Origin: an uncultured Clostridia bacterium
Lineage (GTDB): Bacteria; Bacillota; Clostridia; Christensenellales; Borkfalkiaceae
NCBI GenBank assembly: GCA_947629485.1
Contig: CANRDX010000002.1
Span: 1-64,000 of the forward strand
Reading direction: 5' to 3'
DNA length: 64,000 bases
Shown: piece after piece, positions 33,167 through 42,763 of the stretch
Numbering within the stretch: the stretch's first letter is position 1
Layout of the letters: each line of letters begins with the position of its first letter
Program-made: the position numbers and the translations under genes
The notes under the pieces: generated by a model
Database searches by the model: none
Told to the model about the DNA's origin: nothing
The model's input: only the letters and a program-made list of their open reading frames with translations

Positions 33167-35980
33167 TTAGAGCACCTTCTTCAAAAATTGCCCCGTGTAC
33201 GAGCGTTCGCAGCGGGAGACCTCTTCGGGCGTGCCCACCGCCACGATCTCTCCGCCGCCGTCCCCGCCCTCGGGACCGAGGTCTATGATATGATCGGCGA
33301 TCTTCACGACGTCGAGATTGTGTTCGATGACGATGACGGTATTCCCGCTCTCCCGCAGGCGGAGCAAGATCCTCACGAGCTTCTCTACGTCGAAGCTCGA
33401 AAGCCCCGTCGTCGGTTCGTCGAGAATGTACACCGTCTTGCCCGTGGGACGTTTGGAAAGCTCGGTCGCAAGCTTCACGCGCTGCGCCTCGCCGCCCGAG
33501 AACGTCGTGGAACTCTGCCCGAGCTTGATATAGCCAAGCCCCACCTCGTTGAGCGTGGAGATCTTGTTGTAGATCGAGGGTTGTGCCTTGAAGAACTCGC
33601 ACGCTTCCTCCACCGTCATGTCGAGAACGTCCGCGATGGACTTCCCCTTATATTTAACTTCGAGCGTCTCGCGGTTGTACCGCTTGCCCCCGCACACCTC
33701 GCAGGGGACGTAGACGTCGGGCAGAAAGTGCATTTCGATCTTCATGATGCCGTCGCCCTCGCAGTTCTCGCACCTGCCTCCCGCGACGTTAAAGGAAAAC
33801 CTCCCCGCCTTGAAGCCCATCGTCTTGGCGTCCGTCGTCGCCGCGAACAGCTCGCGGATCGCCGTAAACACGCCCGTATAGGTGGCGGGATTGGAGCGCG
33901 GCGTCCTCCCGATGGGGGATTGGTCGATGGCGATGACTTTATCGAAATTCTCCAACCCCTCGAAGGAATCGTACTTGCCCGAGGGCAGCCGCGCGCCGTT
34001 CAGATTGTTGGCGAGAATGGGATAGACGATCTCGTTTACGAGCGAACTCTTCCCCGAGCCGCTCACCCCCGTGACGAGGGTGATAAGCCCCGCGGGGATC
34101 TCTACGTCGATGCCCTTCAAATTGTTTTGGCGGCACCCATGTACGCGAAGCGACCTTCCGTCCGCCTTTTTCCGCACGGCGGGAACGGGGATCTTCTTTC
34201 TGCCCGAGAGATAGTCGCCCGTGATGGAAGCGGGGGTGTTCATGATATCCTCGGCGGTGCCGCAAGCGACGACTTCGCCGCCGTGAACGCCCGCCCTCGG
34301 GCCGATATCCACGATGTAGTCCGCCGCCCGCATCGTATCCTCGTCGTGTTCGACGACGATGAGCGTGTTGCCGAGATCGCGCAGACCTTTGAGGGAGGTG
34401 AGCAGTTTCTCGTTGTCCCTCTGATGCAGCCCGATCGAGGGTTCGTCCAAGATGTAGAGAACGCCCGAGAGCGCGCTCCCGATTTGCGTTGCGAGGCGAA
34501 TGCGCTGGCTTTCGCCGCCCGAGAGCGTCGCCGCACTGCGGGCGAGCGTGAGATAGTCAAGCCCCACGCCCACGAGAAAGTTGATGCGCGCTTTGATCTC
34601 TTTGAGGATCACGTCTGCGATCGCATGCTGGGTCTGCGTGAGGGAAAGGCCTTCCAAAAACGCCGCGAGCGAACGCACAGGCATTTCGCAGACCTCGGCG
34701 ATGTTCTTGCCGCCCACCGTGACGGCGAGCGCCTCCTTTTTGAGGCGTTTTCCCCTGCATTCGGGGCAGTCCGCCGTGCGCATGTATCGTTCGATGTCCC
34801 ACTTCACGCTGACGGAAGAGGTCTGCTCGTATCTGCGTTGCAGGTTGTTCACAAACCCCTCCCACGCCGCCTTATAGGTGGAATGGAAGGTCTTGGTGCT
34901 GTATTCGAGGTCGATCTTTTCGCCGCCGTTGCCGTACATAAGAAGGTCGAACACGCCCGCGGGCAGCTCCCGCACGGGGACGTCGAGGGAGAAATGGTAG
35001 TGACGGGCGAGCGCGCCGAGGTATGCCTGCGTCACGGTGGAGGAATCGAGGTTCCAGCCGCTGATGCGGATCGCCCCTTCCCGCAGCGTCTTGGTGCGGT
35101 CGGGACAGATGAGATCGGCGTCCACCTTCTGCATGAAACCCAGCCCCGAGCAGGAGGGGCAGGCGCCCCACACCGTATTGAAGGAGAAGAGGCGCGGCTC
35201 GATCTCCTCGATGGAGATCCCGCAGTCGGGGCAGGCATAGCGCGAGGAATACAGCGTCTCCTCCCCGCCGCAGTCGACGACGACAAGCCCGTCGGCAAGC
35301 TTTAAGGCGGTCTCGACGGATTCCGTGAGCCTTCTCTGCACCCCGTCCTTGATGACGAGACGGTCGATCACGACGGAGATGTTGTGCTTGATATTCTTCT
35401 CGATGGCGATCTCTTCCTGCAAATCGTAGACGATGCCGTCGATCTTGACGCGGGCATAGCCGCTCTTGCGGTAGCCCGAAAGTTCCTTCTTATATTCGCC
35501 CTTCTTGCCGCGGATCACGGGGGCGGCGACGAGGATCTTGCTCCCCTCGGGCAGTTCCATCACGCGGTCGGCGATCTCGTCCACCGTCTGCCGCTTGATC
35601 TCCCGCCCGCAGACGGGGCAGTGCGGCGTGCCCGCACGCGCATAGAGCAGACGGAGATAGTCGTAAATTTCCGTCACCGTGCCCACCGTCGAGCGGGGGT
35701 TGTGCGAGGTCGTCTTCTGGTCGATGGAGATGGCGGGGGAAAGCCCGTCGATGCGCTCGACGTCGGGTTTTTCCATCATGCCGAGAAATTGGCGGGCATA
35801 CGAGGAAAGGCTCTCCATGTAACGCCGCTGTCCCTCGGCAAAGATGGTATCGAAGGCGAGCGTAGACTTCCCGCTCCCCGAAACTCCCGTAAATACGGTG
35901 AGCGCGTTGCGCGGGATCCGAACGTCGATATTCTTTAAGTTGTTTTCCTTTGCGCCTTTGACAAAAATTTCGTCTTTCAT
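33167..35980 (-). CDS. uvrA: UvrABC excinuclease subunit A
   Basis: 937 residues, full length. Two ABC ATPase modules: first Walker A GVSGSGKSTLAFDTIFAEGQRRY near residue 33, second GVSGSGKSSLVNEIV near 640, signature LSGGESQRIRLA and FSGGEAQRVKLA. Zinc modules CPVCG, CPDCG...CPSCSG and CENCEGDG...CEVCGG. UvrA scans DNA for bulky damage and loads UvrB. It lies downstream of uvrB and a HAD gene, separated from the latter by 430 nt of repeats; I see no LexA box at uvrA itself. The ribosome-binding site before 35980 is weak (ATAGG). Confidence 0.97.
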   Translation of the reverse strand: MKDEIFVKGAKENNLKNIDVRIPRNALTVFTGVSGSGKSTLAFDTIFAEGQRRYMESLSSYARQFLGMMEKPDVERIDGLSPAISIDQKTTSHNPRSTVGTVTEIYDYLRLLYARAGTPHCPVCGREIKRQTVDEIADRVMELPEGSKILVAAPVIRGKKGEYKKELSGYRKSGYARVKIDGIVYDLQEEIAIEKNIKHNISVVIDRLVIKDGVQRRLTESVETALKLADGLVVVDCGGEETLYSSRYACPDCGISIEEIEPRLFSFNTVWGACPSCSGLGFMQKVDADLICPDRTKTLREGAIRISGWNLDSSTVTQAYLGALARHYHFSLDVPVRELPAGVFDLLMYGNGGEKIDLEYSTKTFHSTYKAAWEGFVNNLQRRYEQTSSVSVKWDIERYMRTADCPECRGKRLKKEALAVTVGGKNIAEVCEMPVRSLAAFLEGLSLTQTQHAIADVILKEIKARINFLVGVGLDYLTLARSAATLSGGESQRIRLATQIGSALSGVLYILDEPSIGLHQRDNEKLLTSLKGLRDLGNTLIVVEHDEDTMRAADYIVDIGPRAGVHGGEVVACGTAEDIMNTPASITGDYLSGRKKIPVPAVRKKADGRSLRVHGCRQNNLKGIDVEIPAGLITLVTGVSGSGKSSLVNEIVYPILANNLNGARLPSGKYDSFEGLENFDKVIAIDQSPIGRTPRSNPATYTGVFTAIRELFAATTDAKTMGFKAGRFSFNVAGGRCENCEGDGIMKIEMHFLPDVYVPCEVCGGKRYNRETLEVKYKGKSIADVLDMTVEEACEFFKAQPSIYNKISTLNEVGLGYIKLGQSSTTFSGGEAQRVKLATELSKRPTGKTVYILDEPTTGLSSFDVEKLVRILLRLRESGNTVIVIEHNLDVVKIADHIIDLGPEGGDGGGEIVAVGTPEEVSRCERSYTGQFLKKVL

Positions 35981-36034
35981 TATGTTTTTTGCCTATCTAT
36001 TGCTGACATGGTATGCAGAAATGCGGTTTGATTG

Positions 36035-36405
36035 GGGGGGGACACGAGGCGTTGCCCGCGGCTCTTGGCGCCCCTGTAAGGGAAAATTTTGCTTTTCTGC
36101 CAAAGATTGATAATCTTTGGCGCAAAATTTTCTTGGCGTTTGCGCATATGCCCGCGCAAACGCTGACCGAACGCGGGGTTCTACCCGCGTGAGACAGATG
36201 TCACGAAGTGACTGAGGGGTTTTTAACCCTTTCCCCCGCTTCGCGGGTACTTTCCCTAAAAGGGACAGCAAGAATAAGGTGATACTTCGACACGCCTCGT
36301 TCCTCGGCGGCTCAGTATGACATGATTAGAAGCCAACCCCCACTCGTCACGGCGAAGCCGTGACACCCGCCCCCTTCAAAGGGGGCAGGTCTGCCCTCAT
36401 CAATC
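36035..36405. repeat. Composite intergenic repeats upstream of uvrA
   Basis: Contains G8 at about 36045, an inverted family-A copy (36195-36273), the CGAAGTATCACC/GTCATACTGAGC module in reverse and a family-B copy (36340-36400) nearly identical to 13320-13380. No gene seen. Confidence 0.8.
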
Positions 36406-36411
36406 GCGATT

Positions 36412-37002
36412 TTACCTTTCGAGAAGGGCGAGGATGTGGCGGACTGCCGCGTCGATCTGCTTCCAATTCGCGCCGCCGTAATTAATCTCGCCGGCACGCT
36501 CGATGTTGTGTCTGCCCACGGCGAGCACCGCGCGCACGCCGTGTTCCTGCGCGTCAAGGCACGCCTGCACGCTGTCGTCCACGAGAATGGAGACGCCGTG
36601 CTCGGCGCAATACTTCCCCTTCTCGCCGAAGGGAATGTCCGCGACAAGTTCGTCGTAGGGAATATGCCGCTTTTCCAGCCAGTCGCGGGAGACCTTTTCG
36701 GGATTGCCGAACCAATCCTTCATGCGGGCGGTGACGACGACCACCTCGTGCCCCGCCGCGCGCCAGCCTTCGAGCGCCTCTCTTGCCCCCTTGCGCGCTT
36801 CGGCGTCGGTGAACGTGACGATCCCCCCGGCGTGGATGAAGTCCAAAACGTCCTTCTCCTGCCAATCGAAGGTCTCCACGAAGGAGCAGCTGTGTTTGTT
36901 GACGAGCTTAAAGGGCAAATTGTTCCGCTCGATATAGGCGCCGGCGCGCCCCACACGGTCTAAAATGTTGAGCGTGTCGTCGATATCTACCGCAATTCTC
37001 AT
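36412..37002 (-). CDS. HAD-superfamily 5'-nucleotidase-like phosphatase
   Basis: 196 residues beginning MRIAVDIDDTLN, the HAD motif I with nucleophile and acid Asp. Motif II is VVVVTARM, and motif III/IV is SILVDDSVQAC preceded by a conserved Lys. The layout fits the NT5C-type deoxyribonucleotidase family (PF06941), which removes phosphate from nucleotides. AGAGGTGAACT precedes the ATG. The gene follows uvrB by 33 nt and probably shares its SOS-controlled promoter. A link to nucleotide salvage after DNA damage is conjecture. Confidence 0.8.
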   Translation of the reverse strand: MRIAVDIDDTLNILDRVGRAGAYIERNNLPFKLVNKHSCSFVETFDWQEKDVLDFIHAGGIVTFTDAEARKGAREALEGWRAAGHEVVVVTARMKDWFGNPEKVSRDWLEKRHIPYDELVADIPFGEKGKYCAEHGVSILVDDSVQACLDAQEHGVRAVLAVGRHNIERAGEINYGGANWKQIDAAVRHILALLER

Positions 37003-37035
37003 AGTTCACCTCTTTTGTGCTTGCCCGCGGGCGGG

Positions 37036-38997
37036 TCACTTTCTCATGCGCTTTCTCAACTCGTTGATCGTCTCGCGGATCTCGATCGCCTTCTCGTAGT
37101 CGAGCGCGTTCGAGGCGATCCGCATGAGCGTTTTCAGTTTTTCGATCTCCTCGGGGATATCCTTCTGCGCGATCTCCGCGCTCTTCTTTGCCTTCCCCGT
37201 GATGGAGAGCGTCGATTTTACTTCCTTGATGATGGTCTTGGGCACGATCCCGTGCTCCGCGTTGTATGCCTGCTGTTTGGCGCGGCGGCGGTTCGTTTCC
37301 CCGATCGCGCGCTCCATGCTGCCCGTCATTTCGTCGGCGTACATGATGACCCGCCCGTTCGCGTTGCGCGCCGCCCTGCCGATCGTCTGCACGAGCGAAG
37401 TCTCGCTGCGCAAAAATCCCTCTTTATCGGCGTCGAGAATGGCGACGAGCTGCACTTCGGGAAGATCAAGCCCCTCGCGCAGCAGGTTGATCCCGCAGAG
37501 CACGTCGAATTCCCCCGACCGAAGCCCGTTGACGATCTCCACGCGTTCGAGCGTATCGATATCCGAGTGCATGTAGCGGACCTTGACGCCCGCCTCCTTC
37601 AAATAGTCGGTGAGGCTCTCCGCCATGCGCTTCGTAAGCGTCGTGATGAGCACGCGTCCCCCACCCATGACCGTGGTACGCACTTCGGAAAGGAGATCGT
37701 CTATCTGCCCTTTCGTGGGCTTCACCGTCACGGGAGGATCCAAAAGCCCCGTGGGGCGGATGAGCTGTTCGGCGACCTGCCCCGCGATCCCAAGCTCGTA
37801 GGGCGCGGGCGTTGCGGAAACGCAGATGAGCTGGGGCACGCGCGCGTCGAATTCCTCAAAGGTGAGCGGCCGATTGTCGTATGCCGACTGCATGCGGAAC
37901 CCGTATTCGACGAGGTTGATCTTGCGCGCCCTGTCGCCGTTGAACATGGCGCGGATCTGGGGGATCGTCATATGGCTCTCGTCGATAAAGACGAGGAAGT
38001 TCTTGGGGAAATAGTCGAGCAGCGTGAAGGAGGGCTGCCCTGGGACGCGCCCGTCGAAATAGCGGGAATAATTCTCGATCCCCGAGCAATACCCGATCTC
38101 GCGCATCATTTCGAGGTCGTGCTCGGTGCGCTGTTTGAGCCGCTGGGCTTCGAGCAGCTTGCCCGCCTGTTCAAACGCCTTCACCTCCCCCTCCAGATCC
38201 TGTTCGATCATGGAGAGGGCGAGCGCAAGTTTTTCGCTGCCCACGGCATAGTGGCTCGCGGGGAAGATGACCGCGTGTTTGAGTTCGGAGACGATCTTGC
38301 CCGTCACGACGTCCTCTTCGCAGATACGGTCGATCTCGTCGCCGAAGAACTCGACGCGGATCGCCACCTCGGAGTTGGAGGCGGGAAAGATCTCCACTAC
38401 GTCGCCGCGGACGCGGAAGGTGGAGCGCTTGAAGTCCATATCGTTGCGCGAATATTGGATATTCACGAGCTTTTGGAGCAGTTCGTTCCGCTCCATCTCC
38501 TGCCCGGGGCGAAGGGAAACGCCGAGGCGGAAGAACTCCTCGGGCGCGCCCAACCCGTAGATACAGCTCACCGAGGAGACGACGATCACATCGTCCCGCT
38601 CGCCGAGCGAGCACGTCGCGGCGTTGCGGAGCTTATCGATCTCGTCGTTGACCGACATATCCTTTTCGATATAGGTATCGGTGGAGGGGATATAGCTCTC
38701 GGGCTGATAATAATCGTAGTATGAGACGAAGTACTCCACGCGGTTCTCGGGGAAGAACTCGCGGAATTCGTTGCAGAGCTGGGCGGCGAGCGTCTTATTG
38801 TGCGCGATGACGAGGGTGGGCCGCCCCACGTTCTTGATGACGTTCGCCATCGTGAACGTCTTTCCACTCCCCGTCACGCCCACGAGAACTTGCGTGCGGA
38901 TCCCGTCCAGCACGCCGTCCGTGAGCGTCTTGATCGCTTCGGGCTGATCCCCCGTCGGCGCAAAGGGCGCATGAAGTTTGAATTCAAAGTGTTCCAT
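37036..38997 (-). CDS. uvrB: UvrABC excinuclease subunit B
   Basis: 653 residues. Walker [15 protein letters not shown], the beta-hairpin region [21 protein letters not shown], helicase motifs DESH (VFIDESHMT) and QTIGRAARN, and the C-terminal UVR motif that binds UvrC ([20 protein letters not shown]...). UvrB verifies damage and positions UvrC. I start at the ATG (38997) of [12 protein letters not shown], preceded by AAAGGAT; the longer in-frame extension crosses the promoter. A perfect Gram-positive LexA box overlaps the start of transcription. Confidence 0.97.
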   Translation of the reverse strand: MEHFEFKLHAPFAPTGDQPEAIKTLTDGVLDGIRTQVLVGVTGSGKTFTMANVIKNVGRPTLVIAHNKTLAAQLCNEFREFFPENRVEYFVSYYDYYQPESYIPSTDTYIEKDMSVNDEIDKLRNAATCSLGERDDVIVVSSVSCIYGLGAPEEFFRLGVSLRPGQEMERNELLQKLVNIQYSRNDMDFKRSTFRVRGDVVEIFPASNSEVAIRVEFFGDEIDRICEEDVVTGKIVSELKHAVIFPASHYAVGSEKLALALSMIEQDLEGEVKAFEQAGKLLEAQRLKQRTEHDLEMMREIGYCSGIENYSRYFDGRVPGQPSFTLLDYFPKNFLVFIDESHMTIPQIRAMFNGDRARKINLVEYGFRMQSAYDNRPLTFEEFDARVPQLICVSATPAPYELGIAGQVAEQLIRPTGLLDPPVTVKPTKGQIDDLLSEVRTTVMGGGRVLITTLTKRMAESLTDYLKEAGVKVRYMHSDIDTLERVEIVNGLRSGEFDVLCGINLLREGLDLPEVQLVAILDADKEGFLRSETSLVQTIGRAARNANGRVIMYADEMTGSMERAIGETNRRRAKQQAYNAEHGIVPKTIIKEVKSTLSITGKAKKSAEIAQKDIPEEIEKLKTLMRIASNALDYEKAIEIRETINELRKRMRK

Positions 38998-39022
38998 ATC
39001 CTTTCGGCGCGCCGAATACGGC

Positions 39023-39034
39023 GAACATATGTTC
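39023..39034. promoter_or_regulatory. LexA (DinR) box at uvrB
   Basis: GAACATATGTTC, a perfect match to the Bacillus-type SOS operator CGAAC-N4-GTTCG (the strand shown is preceded by C). It lies 3 to 14 bp after the -10 hexamer, over the start of transcription. Confidence 0.85.
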
Positions 39035-39036
39035 CT

Positions 39037-39066
39037 ATTATAGCGCAAACGCCCAACTTCTGTCAA
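39037..39066 (-). promoter_or_regulatory. uvrB promoter
   Basis: Consensus TTGACA (39066-39061), 18-bp spacer and TATAAT (39042-39037), about 40 nt before the ATG. A strong promoter held by LexA. Confidence 0.85.
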
Positions 39067-39080
39067 GCGTTTGCGAACGT

Positions 39081-39452
39081 TCAAGATAGGATCATTTTGA
39101 GAAGCAAGCCCACCACGGCGGAAAGCAGACCGCCCGCCGCGGCGAAGAGCAGGCGCACGGCGGCGTCCCGCTTGCGGCGGATATCCTGCCGTCGGAAGGC
39201 AAGCCCCGCTTCCCGCATCTGGATACAATACGTCTTTTCCCCCTTTCGGTCGGAAAAGACCATTTCAAAATATCCGTCAAGTTCCAGCGCGTGCAAGACG
39301 CGTTCGAGATTTTCCTCGTCGAACTTCTCGCGCCCGGGCAGGACGGCGAGCAACTCGTACGGCGAGACGAGGAAGCGCTCTTTGCCCTGCGAAAGCGTAA
39401 AGACGGCGCCCATGACGGCGTTCTCGCGTTTGGAAAGTTTGTCGCTGCGCAT
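39081..39452 (-). CDS. Winged-helix-like protein with one C-terminal membrane segment (B of pair)
   Basis: 123 residues. An N-terminal alpha/beta part ([52 protein letters not shown]) looks like a winged helix: three helices then a beta hairpin. A charged helix follows ([11 protein letters not shown]), then one hydrophobic segment ([22 protein letters not shown]) at the very end. The gene just upstream encodes a protein with the same order of parts and alignable sequence, so these are tandem paralogs. The start is 1 nt past the neighbour's stop. I do not recognise the family. A cytoplasmic domain tethered to the membrane is the safest description. Confidence 0.75.
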   Translation of the reverse strand: MRSDKLSKRENAVMGAVFTLSQGKERFLVSPYELLAVLPGREKFDEENLERVLHALELDGYFEMVFSDRKGEKTYCIQMREAGLAFRRQDIRRKRDAAVRLLFAAAGGLLSAVVGLLLKMILS

Positions 39453-39453
39453 A

Positions 39454-39813
39454 TCACACCAAAAGGGTGATGAGCGAGACGACGATCCCCGCGAGCGATC
39501 CGCCCAAAAAGGCGCCGAGCGCGGCGCCGAAAAAGAGCGTGCGGCGGTTCTTCAAGCTCTCCCGCGCCTCGCGCGCCGCCGCCTCCGCATAGACGCGCCC
39601 TGCGGGGAGCGTCCGCACGCAATACATTCCCTCTTCGGCATAGCGCAGTTCGATGAGCCGCTTCTCCGCAAGATACGCCATGCGGCGGGAGAGTTCCGTC
39701 TCCTCTACGGGAAGCATGCGGCATAGCTCCGCCGATTCTATGATCTTAAAGCCGCCGCCCTCGCAGAGCGCATTGAGCTTTGCAAGGAGCGCGCCCGATG
39801 TCTCGTCCAACAT
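39454..39813 (-). CDS. Winged-helix-like protein with one C-terminal membrane segment (A of pair)
   Basis: 119 residues: IIESAELCRMLPVEETELSRRMAYLAEKRLIELRYAEEGMYCVRTL (winged-helix-like), a helical linker (AAAREARESLKNRR) and a terminal membrane segment (FGAALGAFLGGSLAGIVVSLITLL). It aligns end to end with the protein encoded just downstream, including the spacing between the YC(V/I) strand and the membrane segment. The ribosome-binding site is weak (GCAGGGT). It starts 44 nt after the CvpA-like gene, in the same direction. Family unknown. Confidence 0.75.
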   Translation of the reverse strand: MLDETSGALLAKLNALCEGGGFKIIESAELCRMLPVEETELSRRMAYLAEKRLIELRYAEEGMYCVRTLPAGRVYAEAAAREARESLKNRRTLFFGAALGAFLGGSLAGIVVSLITLLV

Positions 39814-39857
39814 ACCCTGCGCGCAGTATGCGCCATACAGGGAAAATCATGCGGGGA

Positions 39858-40934
39858 TCAACCCATCGGCAGGAGCGGGATGAAGGGATTGCAGAGATAG
39901 AGAACGTCTGCAAAATAGCTGTGTCTGAACAGCGTGACGACGCGCCGCATCGCGCTCTCGATCTCCCCGATGAGATCCGCCACGGCCTCGTTGTCGCCGA
40001 CGGCAGCGCGCAAGCCGCCGCTCCCCGCCCAATAGACGAACGCGTTCACGCCGCAGGCGAGAACGAGCATGAAGGCAAAGAAGAGAAGGGCGCAGAGCAC
40101 GCCGTCGATCACGCCGAGCACGCCCGTATAGCGGCATCTTCTGACGAGCTTATGAAGGAAGAAACCGAGCGTGGCGAGCACGGTGAAGATGACGATGAAC
40201 AGGATGAGGATGGAGATCGCCATTCCGACGAGCCGTGCGACGACGGCGTTCCCGGGGATCGCCCTCGCAAAGAGCGCGGCAAAGGAGCGGAAGAAGCTCA
40301 CCCCGACGGTGAGATAGACGGCGAGCGCAAGCGCGCCGACGGTCGCCGCGAGCATGAGGACGGTGAGGATCGTCCTGCCAAGCCCGACGCGGTATCCCGC
40401 CTGAATGGTGCAGGTGAAGACGGCGACGATGAAGAAGTCGAAGGCGTGCGAACACAGATTCTGCCAGATGGGAAGATCGTAGACGACGCTCATGAACTCC
40501 GTCTCTTGCGGCGCGCAGTAGTAGCAGACGGCGAGAACGCCGCCGCCCAGCGCGACGACAAACAAGAGAAGCCCGAGAAGCGCGGTGATCCCGCCGAGCA
40601 CGCGGTCGATCGCGCGGAGCGCGCCCGACGCGGGGCGGAGCCGTGCGTGCATCGCATGGCGGACGATCGCGCCCACGCCGAGAACGACAGCCGCACCCAG
40701 CAAAAAGATGCCGACGGCGAGCGTGAACCTAAGCCCGTCCCCAAGCGTATCGGGGATCAGATCCGTAAACAGGACCATGAGGAACATCAGCGGGATCTGC
40801 CACGGCAGCCACCCCATCTGACTGAACTTGCGGAAGAAGCCGTACAGAAATACAGATATTCCGAAAATGACGGCGCAAATGACGATGATCGCCGTTGTAG
40901 CCGAACCCGAAAGAAGAAGATTTCCCGTAAGCAT
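39858..40934 (-). CDS. Duplicated CvpA-like membrane protein
   Basis: 358 residues with about eight to ten membrane segments. Two repeats of a CvpA-like core are visible: GALRAIDRVLGGITALLGLLLFVVALGGGVLA around residue 105 and GVLGVIDGVLCALLFFAFMLVLACGVNAF around 280, each preceded by a hydrophobic pair. CvpA-family proteins are small inner-membrane proteins linked to envelope integrity; a tandem duplication of this size is unusual. The C-terminus ends in a short amphipathic tail. It lies 30 nt after glnS and may be in its operon. Function unknown. Confidence 0.7.
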   Translation of the reverse strand: MLTGNLLLSGSATTAIIVICAVIFGISVFLYGFFRKFSQMGWLPWQIPLMFLMVLFTDLIPDTLGDGLRFTLAVGIFLLGAAVVLGVGAIVRHAMHARLRPASGALRAIDRVLGGITALLGLLLFVVALGGGVLAVCYYCAPQETEFMSVVYDLPIWQNLCSHAFDFFIVAVFTCTIQAGYRVGLGRTILTVLMLAATVGALALAVYLTVGVSFFRSFAALFARAIPGNAVVARLVGMAISILILFIVIFTVLATLGFFLHKLVRRCRYTGVLGVIDGVLCALLFFAFMLVLACGVNAFVYWAGSGGLRAAVGDNEAVADLIGEIESAMRRVVTLFRHSYFADVLYLCNPFIPLLPMG

Positions 40935-40963
40935 TCTTTCCCCCTTCCCTCCTTGCAGAGAAG

Positions 40964-42589
40964 TTATTTGTTGAAATTGTCCTTCAAGGACACGATCTCG
41001 GAGAGAACAAGTTTCCCGTTCTCCGTGAATTTTTTATAATACCCTGTGCGCATGAGTTGGAACGCCGCGCCCTCTTCCGCCTGCGCAAGATACGGCTCCG
41101 CCTTGCCGGAAAAGATGTGCTCGCTCGCAAGATTGATGCGCTCGGAAAAATCCTGCCCGCTGTATTCTGCGTCGCGGAGCAGGTGATCGTACTGCCTGAT
41201 TTCCGCGTCTGCGCACGCCGCGGCGTTGACCCAGTGCAGAACGCCCTTCGCCTTGATCCCGCTCGTATCGTTTCCGCTGCGGCTCGCGGGGAAATAGGTG
41301 CACTTGACCTCGGCGACCTCGCCCTTTTCGTCCAAGACCGCCTCGTCCGCGCGCACGATGTACGCATTTTTCAGGCGGGCATAGCCGCCGATTTTGAGAC
41401 GGTGATATTTGGGCGGGGGATCGAGGGAGAAATCCGCCCTCTCGATATAAAGCTCCTTCCCGAAGAGGATCTTGCGGGTGCCCGCGTTTTCGGAGAGCTG
41501 GTTGACGTCGAAGTCCACCTCTTCGCCGCCCTCATAGTTGGTGATCGTGAGTTTGAGCGGATCGACGACCGCCATAGCGCGGGGGGCGCGAAGATTGAGG
41601 TAATCGCGGACGACGGCCTCGAAATAGCTTATCTCGCACTCGGAATTCGCTTTGGTGATGCCCGCCCTTTCGCAGAAGTCGAGAATGGCCTCTGCGGGAA
41701 TGCCGCGGTTGCGAAGCCCCGCGAGCGTGGGCATTCTCGGATCGTCCCATCCGTGCACCGAACCATCTTCGACGAGCTTTTTCAGGTACCGCTTGCTCAT
41801 CACGAGGTTGGTGAGATTGAGCCGCGCGAATTCGATCTGCCGCGGCTTGGGGTCGAACCCGAGCGCGATCCCCACCCAATCGTAGAGCGGGCGGTGATCT
41901 TCGAACTCCAACGTGCAGAGGGAGTGCGTCACGCCCTGCAAATAGTCTGCGATGGGGTGTGCGTAGTCGTACATGGGGTAGATGCACCACTTATCCCCCG
42001 TGCGGTGATGGGTCGCGTGCAAAATGCGATAGATGACGGGGTCGCGCAGGTTGAGATTGGGCGAAGCCATGTCGATCTTGGCGCGGAGGCACTTCTCCCC
42101 GTCGGCGTACTTCCCCCCCTTCATCTCGCGGAAGAGTTTGAGATTCTCCTCGGGCGTCCTGTTCCTGTAAGGGCTTTCCGTGCCCGGCTCGGTGAGGGTG
42201 CCGCGGGTCGCCTTGATCTCCTCGGGGGAGAGGTCGCATACAAACGCCTTGCCCTCCGCGATGAGCCGCTCCGCATACGCATAGATCTCGTCGAAAAAGT
42301 CGGAGGCGTAGGTCTCCTTCTCCCAATGGTAGCCCAGCCATTCGATATCCCGCCGTATCGCGTCGACATACTCCGTCTTTTCCTTCGAGGGGTTCGTGTC
42401 GTCGAAATAGAGGTTGCACTTGCCGCCGTACTTCAACGCGGTGCCGAAGTTGACGAACATGCTCTTCGCATGCCCGATGTGCAGATAGCCGTTCGGCTCG
42501 GGAGGAAAGCGCGTCTGCACGGCGGAGACCCTGCCCGCCGCCAGATCCTCTTCGATGATAGCCTGAATAAAGTTTTCCGCTTCCGCCAC
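40964..42589 (-). CDS. glnS: Glutaminyl-tRNA synthetase
   Basis: 541 residues. The class I signature PPEPNGYLHIGHAKS with flanking VQTRF is the GlnRS form (HIGH), and LVMSKRYLKKL is the KMSKS equivalent. The C-terminal half is the two-barrel anticodon-binding region. It charges tRNA-Gln directly, so this organism need not rely on the GatCAB route for Gln. I start at GTG 42589, with AGGAGG seven bases upstream; the longer ATG frame starts (42661, 42610) have no such site and are not conserved in sequence. Confidence 0.93.
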   Translation of the reverse strand: MAEAENFIQAIIEEDLAAGRVSAVQTRFPPEPNGYLHIGHAKSMFVNFGTALKYGGKCNLYFDDTNPSKEKTEYVDAIRRDIEWLGYHWEKETYASDFFDEIYAYAERLIAEGKAFVCDLSPEEIKATRGTLTEPGTESPYRNRTPEENLKLFREMKGGKYADGEKCLRAKIDMASPNLNLRDPVIYRILHATHHRTGDKWCIYPMYDYAHPIADYLQGVTHSLCTLEFEDHRPLYDWVGIALGFDPKPRQIEFARLNLTNLVMSKRYLKKLVEDGSVHGWDDPRMPTLAGLRNRGIPAEAILDFCERAGITKANSECEISYFEAVVRDYLNLRAPRAMAVVDPLKLTITNYEGGEEVDFDVNQLSENAGTRKILFGKELYIERADFSLDPPPKYHRLKIGGYARLKNAYIVRADEAVLDEKGEVAEVKCTYFPASRSGNDTSGIKAKGVLHWVNAAACADAEIRQYDHLLRDAEYSGQDFSERINLASEHIFSGKAEPYLAQAEEGAAFQLMRTGYYKKFTENGKLVLSEIVSLKDNFNK

Positions 42590-42691
42590 GGAGCTTCCTC
42601 CTCGCCGCATACCCGTTCTTGCGGCCCGCCGTCCGCGAGATACCGCCCTGAAAAAGGGCATGCTCCCGCAAGATAGAATCCAAGTATTCTA

Positions 42692-42700
42692 ATTATAGCA
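42692..42700 (-). promoter_or_regulatory. glnS extended -10 promoter
   Basis: TGC-TATAAT on the minus strand, with no recognisable -35. The leader of about 100 nt contains a GCCCT/AGGGC hairpin. Confidence 0.5.
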
Positions 42701-42748
42701 TATTATTTGTGAAAATGATAGTTTTTTAATGAGTTTTTTTTGAAAATG

Positions 42749-42757
42749 TGCTATAAT
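42749..42757 (+). promoter_or_regulatory. PAP2 gene extended -10, leaderless layout
   Basis: TGC-TATAAT with TATAAT at 42752-42757, 6 nt before the ATG at 42764. No -35 consensus; the message would start at or next to the ATG. Confidence 0.55.
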
Positions 42758-42763
42758 TCGGTT

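Noticed and set aside
33150..33602. An N-terminal extension of 151 codons on the aminotransferase
   Set aside because: It overlaps the uvrA 3' end in another frame, is Arg-rich, and the ATG at 33149 has a strong ribosome-binding site.
42590..42700. A T-box in the glnS leader (CAGGGCGGTATCTCGCGG looks a little like AGGGTGGNACCGCG)
   Set aside because: The match needs a 3-nt insertion, the leader is only about 100 nt, and no terminator/antiterminator pair or specifier loop is seen.
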